Shown piece by piece: positions 18,217 through 28,010 of a stretch of 64,000 bases of DNA (position 1 is the first letter of the stretch; each line of letters opens with the position of its first letter). The DNA comes from Bradyrhizobium sp. SZCCHNS1050 (GTDB lineage: Bacteria; Pseudomonadota; Alphaproteobacteria; Rhizobiales; Xanthobacteraceae), in contig NZ_JAUETR010000001.1 in assembly GCF_032484785.1 (NCBI RefSeq), positions 2,545,501 through 2,609,500 on the forward strand. Direction: 5' to 3'. The notes under the pieces are model-generated. The model saw only the letters and a program-made list of their open reading frames with translations, was not told where the DNA came from and searched no databases. Made by a program: the position numbers and the translations under genes.

Positions 18217-18567
18217 TCAGTAGCCGGCGATGGCGAGACTGACTACGCCGGCGAGCATGACCCAGCCGAAATGCCGCCCGCGCGTCGCGAGCGCATTGGC
18301 GCCTGCGGCGAAAGCGAACACGACGATGACCGTGGTCACCGTCCAATGCCGCGCCGACTCCGACGCCATTTGCGGGGCGACGGCGAGCAGCACGCCACAG
18401 CCGATCCACGCCACCGTGCCAGTCTGCCAGACCAGCCGCAGCAGGGTTCGCAGCCGCTCCGGCGAGATGGTGGCACGCGCGAAAACCGTCGTCTCGCCGA
18501 GCACGCCGTGGATCACGGCGACGGTGATCGCCATCAGCCCCGCGGTCACGAGCAGCGCATCGCGCAT
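18217..18567 (-). CDS. Small four-helix membrane protein
   Basis: 116 residues with four hydrophobic segments (about 3-22, 45-64, 73-92 and 98-115). I do not assign a family. The ATG at 18567 starts directly with the first helix; the frame runs further upstream, but that would put coding sequence through the operator sites. It is divergent from the TetR regulator gene with two palindromic sites in the gap, so it is the probable regulatory target. Confidence 0.75.
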   Translation of the reverse strand: MRDALLVTAGLMAITVAVIHGVLGETTVFARATISPERLRTLLRLVWQTGTVAWIGCGVLLAVAPQMASESARHWTVTTVIVVFAFAAGANALATRGRHFGWVMLAGVVSLAIAGY

Positions 18568-18576
18568 GGCACGCCT

Positions 18577-18594
18577 CCATACAGTTATGTATGG
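18577..18594. promoter_or_regulatory. Operator palindrome 1 (TetR target candidate)
   Basis: CCATACAGTTATGTATGG has perfect 7-bp arms CCATACA/TGTATGG around a 4-bp centre. It lies 10 bases upstream of the membrane-protein start and shares its arms and spacing with the second site at 18621-18638. Confidence 0.75.
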
Positions 18595-18620
18595 ACAATG
18601 CACGAAGCCCTGGCGGTCGT

Positions 18621-18638
18621 CAATACAGCTGTGTATGG
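18621..18638. promoter_or_regulatory. Operator palindrome 2 (TetR target candidate)
   Basis: CAATACAGCTGTGTATGG has the same arms as operator 1 with one mismatch and the same 4-bp centre. Centres of the two sites are 44 bp apart, about four helical turns, so the bound dimers would lie on the same face of the DNA. It is 18 bases before the TetR start. Confidence 0.75.
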
Positions 18639-18656
18639 TCGTCTCATGGTGACGAC

Positions 18657-19199
18657 ATGACCGATCAGCTCTCGGCCGACGATTGGCTGACACAGGGATT
18701 GAAGGTGCTGGCCAGCCGGGGCTTCACCGCGCTGAAGGCGGAGCCGCTGGCGAAAGCCTTGGGCGTGTCGCGCGGCAGCTTCTACTGGCATTTCGCCGAT
18801 GTGGCCGGGTTTCACGCGGCCCTCCTCAAGAAGTGGCGGGAGATTGCGGCCGAGCAGATCATCACCGGGGTGGAGGCGAACGCCGGCGACCAGCCGGCCA
18901 TTGCCGTGCTCCTCCGCCGCGCGTTCAACGTCAAGCTCACCCTGGAGCGCGCCGTGCGCAACTGGGCCGGATCCGACCCCGCCGCGCGGCAGGCTGTCCA
19001 AGCCATCGACAGGCGCCGGCTGGGCTATGTCGAGAGCCTGCTTGCAGCCGAGGGACTAGTGCCGGCGATCGCGCGCGCACGCGCCCAGGTGCTGTACTGG
19101 ACCTTCCTCGGCCACGCGCTGTCGGATCGGCCGTTGCCGGCCGAGCAACTGGACGCGGTCATCGACGAGCTGATCCGGATCGCCCGGCACATGCCTTGA
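18657..19199 (+). CDS. TetR/AcrR family transcriptional regulator
   Basis: About 180 residues. The N-terminal helix-turn-helix reads [28 protein letters not shown], the TetR signature including the GSFYxHF end. The C-terminal ligand domain is divergent, as usual. I chose the ATG at 18657 because an earlier ATG at 18591 lies inside operator 1 and would put operator 2 in the coding region. It most likely represses itself and the divergent membrane-protein gene through the two palindromes. Inducer unknown. Confidence 0.9.
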   Translation: MTDQLSADDWLTQGLKVLASRGFTALKAEPLAKALGVSRGSFYWHFADVAGFHAALLKKWREIAAEQIITGVEANAGDQPAIAVLLRRAFNVKLTLERAVRNWAGSDPAARQAVQAIDRRRLGYVESLLAAEGLVPAIARARAQVLYWTFLGHALSDRPLPAEQLDAVIDELIRIARHMP

Positions 19200-19255
19200 A
19201 GCACGACAAGCGAGCGGACGTTATGCTACAGAGGCGCCCGCCGGAGACCCTTGCC

Positions 19256-19453
19256 ATGAACGCCCCGCTCGAACGCCCCGCCAATTCCGTCGATCCCAAG
19301 CTGCTCGAGATCCTGGTCTGCCCGATGACCAAGGGCCCGCTGGAATACGACGCGGCGAAACAGGAGCTGGTCTCGCGGTCGGCGAAGCTCGCCTACCCGA
19401 TCCGCGATGGCATCCCGATCATGCTGCCCGAGGAAGCGCGGAAGATCGACTGA
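19256..19453 (+). CDS. Trm112 family protein
   Basis: 65 residues containing [35 protein letters not shown] and EEARKID, the full Trm112p/YcaR pattern. In eukaryotes Trm112 activates tRNA and rRNA methyltransferases; the bacterial role is unsettled. Only one Cys (Cys22) of the usual zinc set remains, as in many proteobacterial members. The frame is open far upstream, but the ATG at 19256 gives the standard length. The hydrolase gene starts 3 bases after its stop, so the two are probably co-transcribed. Confidence 0.9.
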   Translation: MNAPLERPANSVDPKLLEILVCPMTKGPLEYDAAKQELVSRSAKLAYPIRDGIPIMLPEEARKID

Positions 19454-19456
19454 CCG

Positions 19457-20386
19457 ATGCGGCCCGTCGTGATCCGCTGTGCGCTCGCCGTGGCGCTGAT
19501 GGCCCTCGCTTCGGGGGTCTCGGCCGAGGAGAGCGCCGTCCGCATTGGCGCACTCGACGCCGTCCTGACGACGCCAGCGGGTGTCGAGCGCCCGCCGGTG
19601 GCGCTGCTGATCGCCGGCTCCGGGTCGACGGACCGGGATGGCAATGGGCCGCAGCTCAAGCCGGCGACCTTGAAGAAGCTCGCCGAGCAGCTCGCCACCC
19701 AAGGCATCGCCAGCCTGCGCTACGACAAGCGCGGCGCACGCGGCTGGAAGGCGGAGTTCGGCAAGCCGGAGGACTTCCGCTTCAAGGACTACGTCGACGA
19801 CGCCGCCGCGCTGGTCGACTTCCTGCGCGGCAAGTTCGCCCGCATCGTTCTCGTCGGCCACAGCGAGGGCGGCCTGGTCGCCATCCTCACCGCCCGCCGC
19901 ACCCCGGTCGACCGCCTCGTGCTGCTCACCACATCGGCGCGGCGGCAGGGCGACCTGTTGAAGGCGCAGCTCGAGAAGAAGCTGCCGGCCGCGAAGATGG
20001 AGCCGGTCGCCAACGCGATCGACGCCATCATGGCCGGGCAGGTCGTGGACCCGCCACCGCCCGAGCTGCCGGTCGCACCGAGCATGCAGCCCAGCATCGG
20101 CTCCGCCTTTGCCGAGGACCCGATCGATCCACTGAAGCAGCTCACGATCCCGATTCTGATCGTCGGCGGCGCCCGCGACCACCAGATCGCACGCCTCGAC
20201 ATGGTCGCGCTCGCCGCCGCCGCACCGGCCGCCAAGTCGCTGTGGCTGCCGGAGATGAACCACGTCCTGGTCGACGTCGCCAACGAGGACGAGAACCTCG
20301 CCTCCTACAACGACCCCGACCGTCCGCTCGACCCCGACATGGTCGAGGCCGTCGCCGGCTTCATCGCCGCCGCAGGCCCGCGCTGA
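19457..20386 (+). CDS. Secreted alpha/beta hydrolase
   Basis: 309 residues with a signal peptide (1-23, ending GVSA) and an alpha/beta hydrolase domain: an oxyanion-region IAGSGSTDRDGN (52-63), SLRYDKRGAR, nucleophile Ser136 in VGHSEGG, and late acid and His candidates in GGARDHQI and EMNHVL. The STDRDGN segment is typical of the YqiA/'serine aminopeptidase S33-like' secreted hydrolases. It is probably an esterase acting in the periplasm. It follows the Trm112 gene after 3 bases and converges on the UbiH-like gene. Confidence 0.85.
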   Translation: MRPVVIRCALAVALMALASGVSAEESAVRIGALDAVLTTPAGVERPPVALLIAGSGSTDRDGNGPQLKPATLKKLAEQLATQGIASLRYDKRGARGWKAEFGKPEDFRFKDYVDDAAALVDFLRGKFARIVLVGHSEGGLVAILTARRTPVDRLVLLTTSARRQGDLLKAQLEKKLPAAKMEPVANAIDAIMAGQVVDPPPPELPVAPSMQPSIGSAFAEDPIDPLKQLTIPILIVGGARDHQIARLDMVALAAAAPAAKSLWLPEMNHVLVDVANEDENLASYNDPDRPLDPDMVEAVAGFIAAAGPR

Positions 20387-20397
20387 GCTCTTTGTTC

Positions 20398-20445
20398 GAG
20401 CATGATCTTTTCGGAAAACCGGTCTCCAGTTTCCGGATCATGCTC
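20398..20445. repeat. Palindromic repeat (GAGCATGATC family) between convergent genes
   Basis: Arms GAGCATGATC (20398-20407) and GATCATGCTC (20436-20445), with inner CGGAAA/TTTCCG pairing. It reaches the last base of the UbiH-like stop codon. It is a dispersed alphaproteobacterial repeat and could act as a bidirectional terminator here. Confidence 0.7.
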
Positions 20446-21665
20446 TACAGCGCCTCACCCTTCAGCAGCCGTGGCATCTCTCCGGTGAGGCCCGCGGCCT
20501 GCTTGATGAACAGCTCCTTCAACGGCGGCGCGCGATCGACGATGCCAAGGCCGATGTCGCGCACGGCCCGCAGCAGCGTCGACTTGTTCGAGAACAGGAA
20601 GTTCAGCGAATTGGTGGCAACGCCCATCGCCATCGTGTCGAAGCGGCGCCAGCGCTGGTAGCGTTCGAGGACATCGACCTGCCCCGGATCGATCCCCATT
20701 CTTGCCGCATCGACCACGACCTCGGCCAGTGCGGCGACGTCCTTCAGCCCCATGTTGAGCCCCTGCCCCGCGATGGGATGGATCACATGGGCGGCGTCGC
20801 CGACCAGCGCCAGCCGCGGCGCGATGAACGAGCGGGCGACGAAGTAGGACAGCGGAAAAGCGCGCGGCTGGTCGAGCACCTTCAACTCGCCGAGATGCAG
20901 ACCGGCCCGCTTCTCCAGCTCGGCATGGAATTCATCCGCGCTGAGCGCGACGAGGCGCTTCGCCTCGGCGCGCCGCTCGGTCCAAACCAGCGAGGAGCGC
21001 TTGCCGGTCAGCGGCAAGATCGCGAATGGTCCGGGCGGAAGAAAATGCTCCTCGGCGCGGCCGCCATGGTCGCGCTCATGACCGATGGTCGCGACGATGC
21101 CGGACTGGTCATAGTCCCAGCCATGGGTCTGGATGCCCGCGCGCTCGCGCAGCTTCGAACGCGCGCCGTCAGCGGCCACCAGCAGGCTCGCCTCGAGCTG
21201 GCTGCCGTCGCCCAGAGTCACCGCGATGCCGTCGGCCCGCGTCACGAAGCCGGTCACCGGCATCGCCTTGAGCTCGACGCCTGCGGCCTCCGCATGCCGC
21301 ACCAGCGCATCGATCAAGAGCCGGTTCTCGACCATGTGCGCGAACGGCTCGCCGGCCTCGACCTGGCCCGCAAACGTCAGGAACGACGGGCGGGTCGCGT
21401 CCTCGAGCTTGGAATCGGTAATGACCATGTCGAGGATCGGCTGCGCCTGCGGCGCCACGTCCGCCCAGACCCCGATCGCATCGAACAGCTTGCGGCACGC
21501 CGCGACGATGGCGCTGGCGCGTGGATCGCGGCTCGGCCGGTTGGCGAGCGCCGGATCGGCCACGATCACCGGCACTTCGGGACCGAGCCCCTGCCGAAGC
21601 GCGAGCGCGAGCGCCAGGCCGGCAAAGGCCCCGCCACAAATGACAATGCTTCGCTGTGTCGTCAT
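20445..21665 (-). CDS. FAD-dependent monooxygenase, UbiH/UbiF/COQ6 family
   Basis: 406 residues with the dinucleotide-binding CGGAFAGLALAL at 10-21, the DG motif VAADGARSKLRERAG near 165, and the FAD-ribityl motif GDAAHVIHPIAGQGLNMGL. This is the full set for ubiquinone-ring hydroxylases, which act at the membrane in ubiquinone synthesis. Which ring position it hydroxylates cannot be read, so I give no symbol. It is divergent from the thioesterase gene tesB. Confidence 0.9.
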   Translation of the reverse strand: MTTQRSIVICGGAFAGLALALALRQGLGPEVPVIVADPALANRPSRDPRASAIVAACRKLFDAIGVWADVAPQAQPILDMVITDSKLEDATRPSFLTFAGQVEAGEPFAHMVENRLLIDALVRHAEAAGVELKAMPVTGFVTRADGIAVTLGDGSQLEASLLVAADGARSKLRERAGIQTHGWDYDQSGIVATIGHERDHGGRAEEHFLPPGPFAILPLTGKRSSLVWTERRAEAKRLVALSADEFHAELEKRAGLHLGELKVLDQPRAFPLSYFVARSFIAPRLALVGDAAHVIHPIAGQGLNMGLKDVAALAEVVVDAARMGIDPGQVDVLERYQRWRRFDTMAMGVATNSLNFLFSNKSTLLRAVRDIGLGIVDRAPPLKELFIKQAAGLTGEMPRLLKGEAL

Positions 21666-21820
21666 GCCACCCTGCTCACAGTTACTCTTGCGGGAGGATT
21701 ATAGCTGGGCGAAACAGGGGCGTGAACCAAGGGCTGCCACCCGAGGCCATCAATTCCGGATGCCTGATCCCGCGAGAACGGGACCGGAGCGGCCGGCCGA
21801 GCCAGCGAAAGCACCGCGCC

Positions 21821-22696
21821 ATGTCCAAGGGACTGATCGACCTGATCTCGATCCTCGATCTCGAGCCGATCGAGGTGAACCTGTTCCGCGGCAACAGCCC
21901 GAAGACGAGCTGGCAGCGCGTGTTCGGCGGCCAGGTGATCGGCCAGGCAATGATGGCGGCGTGCCGCACCGTCGAGGGCCGGCTGCCGCATTCGCTGCAC
22001 TGCTACTTCATCCTGCCCGGCGACCCGCAGGTGCCGATCATCTACCAGGTCGAGCGTCTGCGCGACGGCAAGAGCTATGCGACGCGGCGCGTCACCGCGA
22101 TCCAGCACGGCAATGCGATCTTCTCGATCATGGTGTCGTTCCACAGCGACGAGGAGAGCGCGTTCAACCACCAGGACAAGATGCCGGACGTGCCGCCGCC
22201 GGAGAAGCTGACGGCGGAGGAGATCTCCAAGCAGCCGATGTTTCAGGAGGTCTTCCAAAGGATGCCGGACTTCATCCGCCGCTACTACGAATCCGACCGG
22301 CCGATCGAGCTGCGCCCCGTCGAACTGAACCGGTACTTCGGCCAGAAGATCGAGGATGGCCGCATCAACGTCTGGATCAAGACGGCGGCGAAGCTGCCCG
22401 ATGATCCGGCGCTGCACATGTGCGCGCTGGCCTATGCGTCGGACTTCTCACTGCTCGACGCGGTCATGGCGCGCTATGGCCGCACCTTGTTCGACAAGCG
22501 CATGATGCCGGCCTCGCTGGATCATGCGATGTGGTTTCACCGGCCGTTCCGCGCCGACGAATGGCTGCTCTATGCGCAGGATTCGCCGAGCGCGCAGGGC
22601 GGCCGCGGGCTCACCCGCGGCTCGATCTTCAAGCCCGACGGCACGCTGGTCGCCTCCGTCGCGCAGGAGGGCTCGATCCGCGAGCGCCGCGCCTAG
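21821..22696 (+). CDS. tesB: Acyl-CoA thioesterase II
   Basis: 291 residues, a double hot-dog protein that hydrolyses acyl-CoA to fatty acid and CoA. Segments match TesB: NLFRGNSPKTSWQRVFGGQV, YFILPGDP, RRVTAIQHGNAIF, Asp208 in AYASDFSLLDAV, the SLDHAMWFHRPFRADEWLLY block, and Gln259 in AQGGRGLTRGSIF. The Asp/Gln positions correspond to catalytic residues in E. coli TesB. The frame is open 165 bases upstream, but the ATG at 21821 gives the standard start (MSKGLIDLISILDLEPIE). It converges on the GYF_2 gene. Confidence 0.93.
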   Translation: MSKGLIDLISILDLEPIEVNLFRGNSPKTSWQRVFGGQVIGQAMMAACRTVEGRLPHSLHCYFILPGDPQVPIIYQVERLRDGKSYATRRVTAIQHGNAIFSIMVSFHSDEESAFNHQDKMPDVPPPEKLTAEEISKQPMFQEVFQRMPDFIRRYYESDRPIELRPVELNRYFGQKIEDGRINVWIKTAAKLPDDPALHMCALAYASDFSLLDAVMARYGRTLFDKRMMPASLDHAMWFHRPFRADEWLLYAQDSPSAQGGRGLTRGSIFKPDGTLVASVAQEGSIRERRA

Positions 22697-22701
22697 CCGC
22701 A

Positions 22702-23577
22702 TCACATCGGCTGTGCCGTCCGCGGGACGACCGCGAATTGCGACACGTACCAGGCGCTGTACCAGCGCAGCAGCCACGGGATCGGAATGATCACCGAGCA
22801 GCCGAGCACGAACGCGAAGGTGCGCCACAACACCTGCAGGCCCGAGCCGGTGAACACGACCTCGCGCCGCGTCCCCTGGATGTTGCGGCAGACCCAGCGC
22901 ATCCAGGCGGTCAGCACCCAGGCCCAGCCGATGACGGTGATACCCGACACGATCATCAGCAGGTACCAGCCGGCATAGACGACGGGGCTGCCTTCGAAAT
23001 GGATCGGCAACCGCTCGCCATTCGAAGCGAGGTTGCTCAGCAGCCAGCGCAGCACCAGCCAGCCCAGGAACGCCGGGGCAACCAGCGAGATCAGGTTGAG
23101 GATCGGCCGGTCGCTGAGGCCGACATAGGCCAGCACGCCCATCGCGATGAAGACGTACCAGATGTCGAGCGGCTGGCCGGTGAAGGTGAGGTTCGGCCGG
23201 CCGGGCACCCGCATCCGCTCGATCACGTAGCGGTAGAGATAGACAGCGGTCCAGGGCGTGATCACCACCAGGAACTGGCCGACGACATACAGCAGCGTCC
23301 AGCCGAGATAGGACCAGGTGTCGAGCTTGACCGAGAGCGCGCCGCCCGACGCAGGCACGCCGGCCTCGAACGCGGGCGGGACGCCGGGGGAGATGCTCGG
23401 CACGCCCGACATCAGGCCGGGAATGCGCCCGGCCTTCTCCCAGCCGGCCATGCCGTCGCTCCACAGCAGCGTCTCGGCCGTGACGACACCCCGGGCGATC
23501 AGGTCGCGCAGTTCGTCTTCCGAAATGGGGCCCTGTTGCTGGCCTTGCGCCGCGTAATACCAGGAACGATTCGACAT
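22702..23577 (-). CDS. GYF_2-domain multi-pass membrane protein
   Basis: 291 residues. Residues 1-60 (SWYYAAQGQQQGPISEDELRDLIARG... TLLWSDGMAGWEKA, shown in part) form a GYF_2 (DUF4339) domain, a small peptide-binding module. After a Pro/Ala linker, residues about 85-285 contain five or six hydrophobic segments resembling the DUF898 type of membrane domain, including LTFTGQPLDIWYVF and VVFTGSGLQVLWRTF, which look like an internal duplication. Function unknown. It is divergent from the first glnK gene. Confidence 0.75.
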   Translation of the reverse strand: MSNRSWYYAAQGQQQGPISEDELRDLIARGVVTAETLLWSDGMAGWEKAGRIPGLMSGVPSISPGVPPAFEAGVPASGGALSVKLDTWSYLGWTLLYVVGQFLVVITPWTAVYLYRYVIERMRVPGRPNLTFTGQPLDIWYVFIAMGVLAYVGLSDRPILNLISLVAPAFLGWLVLRWLLSNLASNGERLPIHFEGSPVVYAGWYLLMIVSGITVIGWAWVLTAWMRWVCRNIQGTRREVVFTGSGLQVLWRTFAFVLGCSVIIPIPWLLRWYSAWYVSQFAVVPRTAQPM

Positions 23578-23767
23578 GGGATGTCCTTGAATGGAGGATG
23601 GCAGGAAAACGTCTTCAGTCTGTCGGGCGATGTCGCGTTCCGTTCAGTGATATCCGTCACTCCTTGACGTTTTCGCTTAACGCTGCGCTGATTTTGTGCC
23701 ATTTGCCTAGGAACAGGCCAAAATGGCCATCCCAAGCCTGCCTCCGAAACAGGCTGCTCCTACCTGA

Positions 23768-24124
<357 letters not shown>

Positions 24125-24214
24125 GCCCGTCAAGCAGCCGCAACGGCTGCACGCCCGCCGCAACGGCGCGGCGGACTGCAAAATCCTAACATCTGACATG
24201 CCGGGGGGACTGTC

Positions 24215-25525
24215 ATGGAGACCAGCGCGTCTCGTAGCCTGCGCGCGTCTGCAGCATTGGCTGCAGCGGGAGCGATTGCCTTCACCACGCCAGCAGCGGC
24301 CGCAGCGCCGTCCACGATCGAACCGGCCGACACCGCCTGGATGATCGTCGCCACCGCTTTGGTGCTGATGATGACCATTCCGGGTCTGGCGCTGTTCTAC
24401 TCGGGCATGGTGCGCAAGAAGAACGTACTGGCGACGATGGCGCAGAGCCTCGCAGCCGTGATGCTGATCTCGATCCTGTGGGTCGCATTCGGCTACTCGC
24501 TGGCCTTCGTCGGCGACGGCACCTGGATCGGCTCGCTCGACCGCGCCTTCCTCGCCGGCATGGGCATGGACAGCGTCCATCCCGGCGCCAAGACGATCCC
24601 CGAGTCGCTGTTCATGCTGTACCAGATGACGTTCGCGATCATCACGGTGGCGCTGGTGGCGGGCTCGGTCGCCGACCGCATGCGCTTCTCCGCCTACCTC
24701 CTGTTCAGCATCGCATGGTTCATCTTCGTCTATGTGCCACTGGCGCATTGGATCTGGGGCGGCGGCTTTCTCGCTCAGGCCGGCGTGGTCGACTTCGCCG
24801 GCGGTCTCGTCGTGCATCTCTCCGCGGGCACCGCGGGATTGGTCGCCGCGCTGGTGATGGGACGGCGCCAGGGCTACGGCAGTGAGAACCTCTCGCCGTT
24901 CGACCTGTCGCTCGCGGTGGTCGGCACCGGCCTGCTCTGGGTCGGCTGGTTCGGCTTCAATGGCGGCTCGGCGCTCGGGGCGAATGCGCATGCGGTGATG
25001 GCGATCCTGACGACGCATCTGGCCGCCTGCGCCGGCGCCGTCACCTGGGGCGCGCTGGAATGGTCGACGCGGCGCAAGCCGTCTGTGCTCGGCATGATCT
25101 CGGGCGCGGTGGCCGGCCTCGGCACCATCACGCCCGCGTCCGGCTTCGTCGCCCCCTGGCATGGGCTGGTGATCGGCGCGCTCGCTGGTATCATCTGCTA
25201 CTGGGCCTGCACCTCGCTGAAGCACCGCTTCAACTATGACGATTCGCTCGACGTGTTCGGCGTCCACGGCGTCGGCGGCCTCACCGGCACCGTGCTGGCC
25301 GGCGTGTTCGCGACCGCCGCGATCGGCGGCACGGCGGGGCTGATCGAGGGCAACCCGAAGCAGCTTGCGGCCCAGCTCTACGGCGTCGCCGTCACCCTGG
25401 TGTGGTCGGGCGGCGTCACCTGGGGGCTCCTGAAGCTGGTCAGCGCCTTCGTGCCGCTGCGGGTGTCGCGTGAGCACGAGCTGGAAGGACTCGACATCTC
25501 CCAGCATGGCGAGGCGCTGCAATAG
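24215..25525 (+). CDS. amtB: Ammonium transporter AmtB (first copy)
   Basis: 436 residues. An N-terminal signal-like segment (about 1-30) is followed by eleven helices starting with DTAWMIVATALVLMMTIPGLALFYSGMVRKKN. The twin pore histidines are present in VVHLSAGTAGL and FGVHGVGGL. It imports ammonium across the inner membrane and is gated by GlnK binding. It is co-directional with the preceding glnK (90-base gap). Compared with the second copy it has a short loop (WIWGGGFLAQAGVVDFAGG) between helices 4 and 5, the E. coli-like form. Confidence 0.96.
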   Translation: METSASRSLRASAALAAAGAIAFTTPAAAAAPSTIEPADTAWMIVATALVLMMTIPGLALFYSGMVRKKNVLATMAQSLAAVMLISILWVAFGYSLAFVGDGTWIGSLDRAFLAGMGMDSVHPGAKTIPESLFMLYQMTFAIITVALVAGSVADRMRFSAYLLFSIAWFIFVYVPLAHWIWGGGFLAQAGVVDFAGGLVVHLSAGTAGLVAALVMGRRQGYGSENLSPFDLSLAVVGTGLLWVGWFGFNGGSALGANAHAVMAILTTHLAACAGAVTWGALEWSTRRKPSVLGMISGAVAGLGTITPASGFVAPWHGLVIGALAGIICYWACTSLKHRFNYDDSLDVFGVHGVGGLTGTVLAGVFATAAIGGTAGLIEGNPKQLAAQLYGVAVTLVWSGGVTWGLLKLVSAFVPLRVSREHELEGLDISQHGEALQ

Positions 25526-26196
<671 letters not shown>

Positions 26197-26235
26197 TTTC
26201 GCGCTCAAACCAGAACACTTACGGAGTACAATAAA

Positions 26236-27738
26236 ATGACGTTCAAGCGTCCAACCAGCGCGGGATGGGTTACGCTCGCAATTGCAGGGCTCTGCGTCGC
26301 AGGCCTCGTCGATGTGGCGTTCGCCGAGGACGCGCCTGCCGCCGCTGCCGCAGCCGCCCCGGTTCCCAACAAGGGCGACGTCGCCTGGATGCTCGTGTCC
26401 AGCGCGCTCGTCCTGATGATGTCCATCCCCGGCCTCGCGCTGTTCTATGGCGGCCTCGTCCGCACCAAGAACATGGCCTCGGTCCTCACCCAGGTGTTCG
26501 CCATCGTCGCCATGGTCGGCGTGGTCTGGACGCTCTACGGCTACTCGCTCGCCTTCACCGACGGCGGCAGCATGACCTCGTGGGTGGGCGGCTTCTCCAA
26601 GGCCTTCCTGCACGGCGTCGACGCCAACTCGACCGTTCCGACCTTCTCGAACGGCGTGGTGATCCCGGAGCTGGCCTACTTCGTGTTCCAGATGACCTTC
26701 GCGATGATCACCCCGGCCCTGATCGTCGGCGCCTTCGCCGAACGCATCAAGTTCTCGGCGGTGATGCTGTTCATCCTGCTCTGGGTGACCTTCATCTACT
26801 TCCCGATCGCGCACTGGGTCTGGTACATCGCCGCTCCCGATGACGTCGCTGCTGCTGCCAAGGCTCTCGCTGCCGCTGGCGACGCTGCCGCCAAGACCGC
26901 CGCCCAGGCCAAGCTCGACGAAGTCACCGGTGCTGTCGGCTGGCTCGCCGGCGCCGGCGCTCTCGACTTCGCGGGCGGCACCGTCGTTCACATCAACGCC
27001 GGCATTGCCGGTCTGGTGGGCGCGGTTCTGATCGGCAAGCGCACCGGCTACGGCAAGGAGCTGATGGCTCCGCACTCGCTGACCATGACCATGATCGGCG
27101 CCGCGCTGCTGTGGGTCGGCTGGTTCGGCTTCAATGCCGGCTCCAACCTGGAATCGAACGGCGTCACCGCCCTGGCCTTCGTCAACACCATGGTCGCGAC
27201 CGCCGGTGCGGCGCTGTCCTGGCTGCTGTGCGAATGGGCCGTCAAGGGCAAGCCGTCGCTGCTCGGCATCTGCTCGGGCGCGGTCGCCGGTCTCGTCGCC
27301 GTTACCCCGGCCTCCGGTTATGCCGGTCCGATCGGCGCGCTGGTGCTCGGCCTGATCGTCTCCCCGGTCTGCCTGTTCTTCGTCTCCACCGTGAAGAACG
27401 CGCTGGGCTATGACGACGCGCTCGACGTGTTCGGCGTGCACTGCATCGGCGGCATCATCGGCGCTCTGGCCACCGGCATCCTGGTCAACCCGGCCCTGGG
27501 TGGCGTCGGCATCACCGACTACACCAACATCACCGGCAACAACGCCGGCACCTACGACTTCGCCACGCAGATGCTGGCGCAGATCAAGGCTGTCGTCGCC
27601 ACGCTGGTATGGTCGGGTGTCGGCTCGGCGATCCTCTACAAGGTCGTCGACGTGATCATCGGCCTGCGCCCGACCGTGGAGCAGGAGCGCGAGGGTCTCG
27701 ACATCACCGACCACGGCGAGCGCGCCTACAACTACTGA
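26236..27738 (+). CDS. amtB: Ammonium transporter AmtB (second copy, long form)
   Basis: 500 residues: a signal peptide (1-30, ending VAFAED), an Ala/Pro-rich N-terminus, then the eleven Amt helices from KGDVAWMLVSSALVLMMSIPG. The pore histidines are in VVHINAGIAGL and FGVHCIGGI. Between helices 4 and 5 there is an insertion of roughly 35-40 residues rich in Ala (AAPDDVAAAAKALAAAGDAA onward) in a predicted periplasmic loop, which the first copy lacks. It ends with a cytoplasmic tail EREGLDITDHGERAYNY. A strong terminator follows at 27819. Confidence 0.96.
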   Translation: MTFKRPTSAGWVTLAIAGLCVAGLVDVAFAEDAPAAAAAAAPVPNKGDVAWMLVSSALVLMMSIPGLALFYGGLVRTKNMASVLTQVFAIVAMVGVVWTLYGYSLAFTDGGSMTSWVGGFSKAFLHGVDANSTVPTFSNGVVIPELAYFVFQMTFAMITPALIVGAFAERIKFSAVMLFILLWVTFIYFPIAHWVWYIAAPDDVAAAAKALAAAGDAAAKTAAQAKLDEVTGAVGWLAGAGALDFAGGTVVHINAGIAGLVGAVLIGKRTGYGKELMAPHSLTMTMIGAALLWVGWFGFNAGSNLESNGVTALAFVNTMVATAGAALSWLLCEWAVKGKPSLLGICSGAVAGLVAVTPASGYAGPIGALVLGLIVSPVCLFFVSTVKNALGYDDALDVFGVHCIGGIIGALATGILVNPALGGVGITDYTNITGNNAGTYDFATQMLAQIKAVVATLVWSGVGSAILYKVVDVIIGLRPTVEQEREGLDITDHGERAYNY

Positions 27739-27818
27739 GTTCTCCCGGGACTTGGTCGTACGCGACCAGGTCCGCAACTTCGGTTCGGGCAAATACCCGG
27801 CAATGCCCTGACCGTTGA

Positions 27819-27855
27819 GGGGCTCCAGCGCAAGCTGGGGCCCCTTTCTTTTTGT
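27819..27855 (+). terminator. Rho-independent terminator after second amtB
   Basis: An 11-bp stem GGGGCTCCAGC / GCTGGGGCCCC (one T-G pair) with a GCAA loop is followed by the T-rich run TTTCTTTTTGT. It begins 80 bases after the amtB stop and closes the glnK-amtB region. Confidence 0.9.
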
Positions 27856-27893
27856 TTGGATCGTGAGGGCCGAGCGCGCGCCAAATAGCCGAT

Positions 27894-28010
27894 GTCGTCC
27901 CTGCGAACGCAGGGACCCATACCGCGTGATGTTTGTAAGAGGCAGGCGGCGAGTCCCGTGTAAAACAACTGAACCCTGTGGTTATGGGTCCCTGCGTTCG
28001 CAGGGACGAC
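27894..28010. repeat. Dispersed repeat with perfect 28-bp inverted arms
   Basis: The arm at 27894-27921 (GTCGTCCCTGCGAACGCAGG...) is exactly inverted at 27983-28010, flanking about 61 bases. It is the same family as 7787-7937. Each arm contains its own smaller palindrome around CCTGCGAACGCAGG. Confidence 0.85.
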
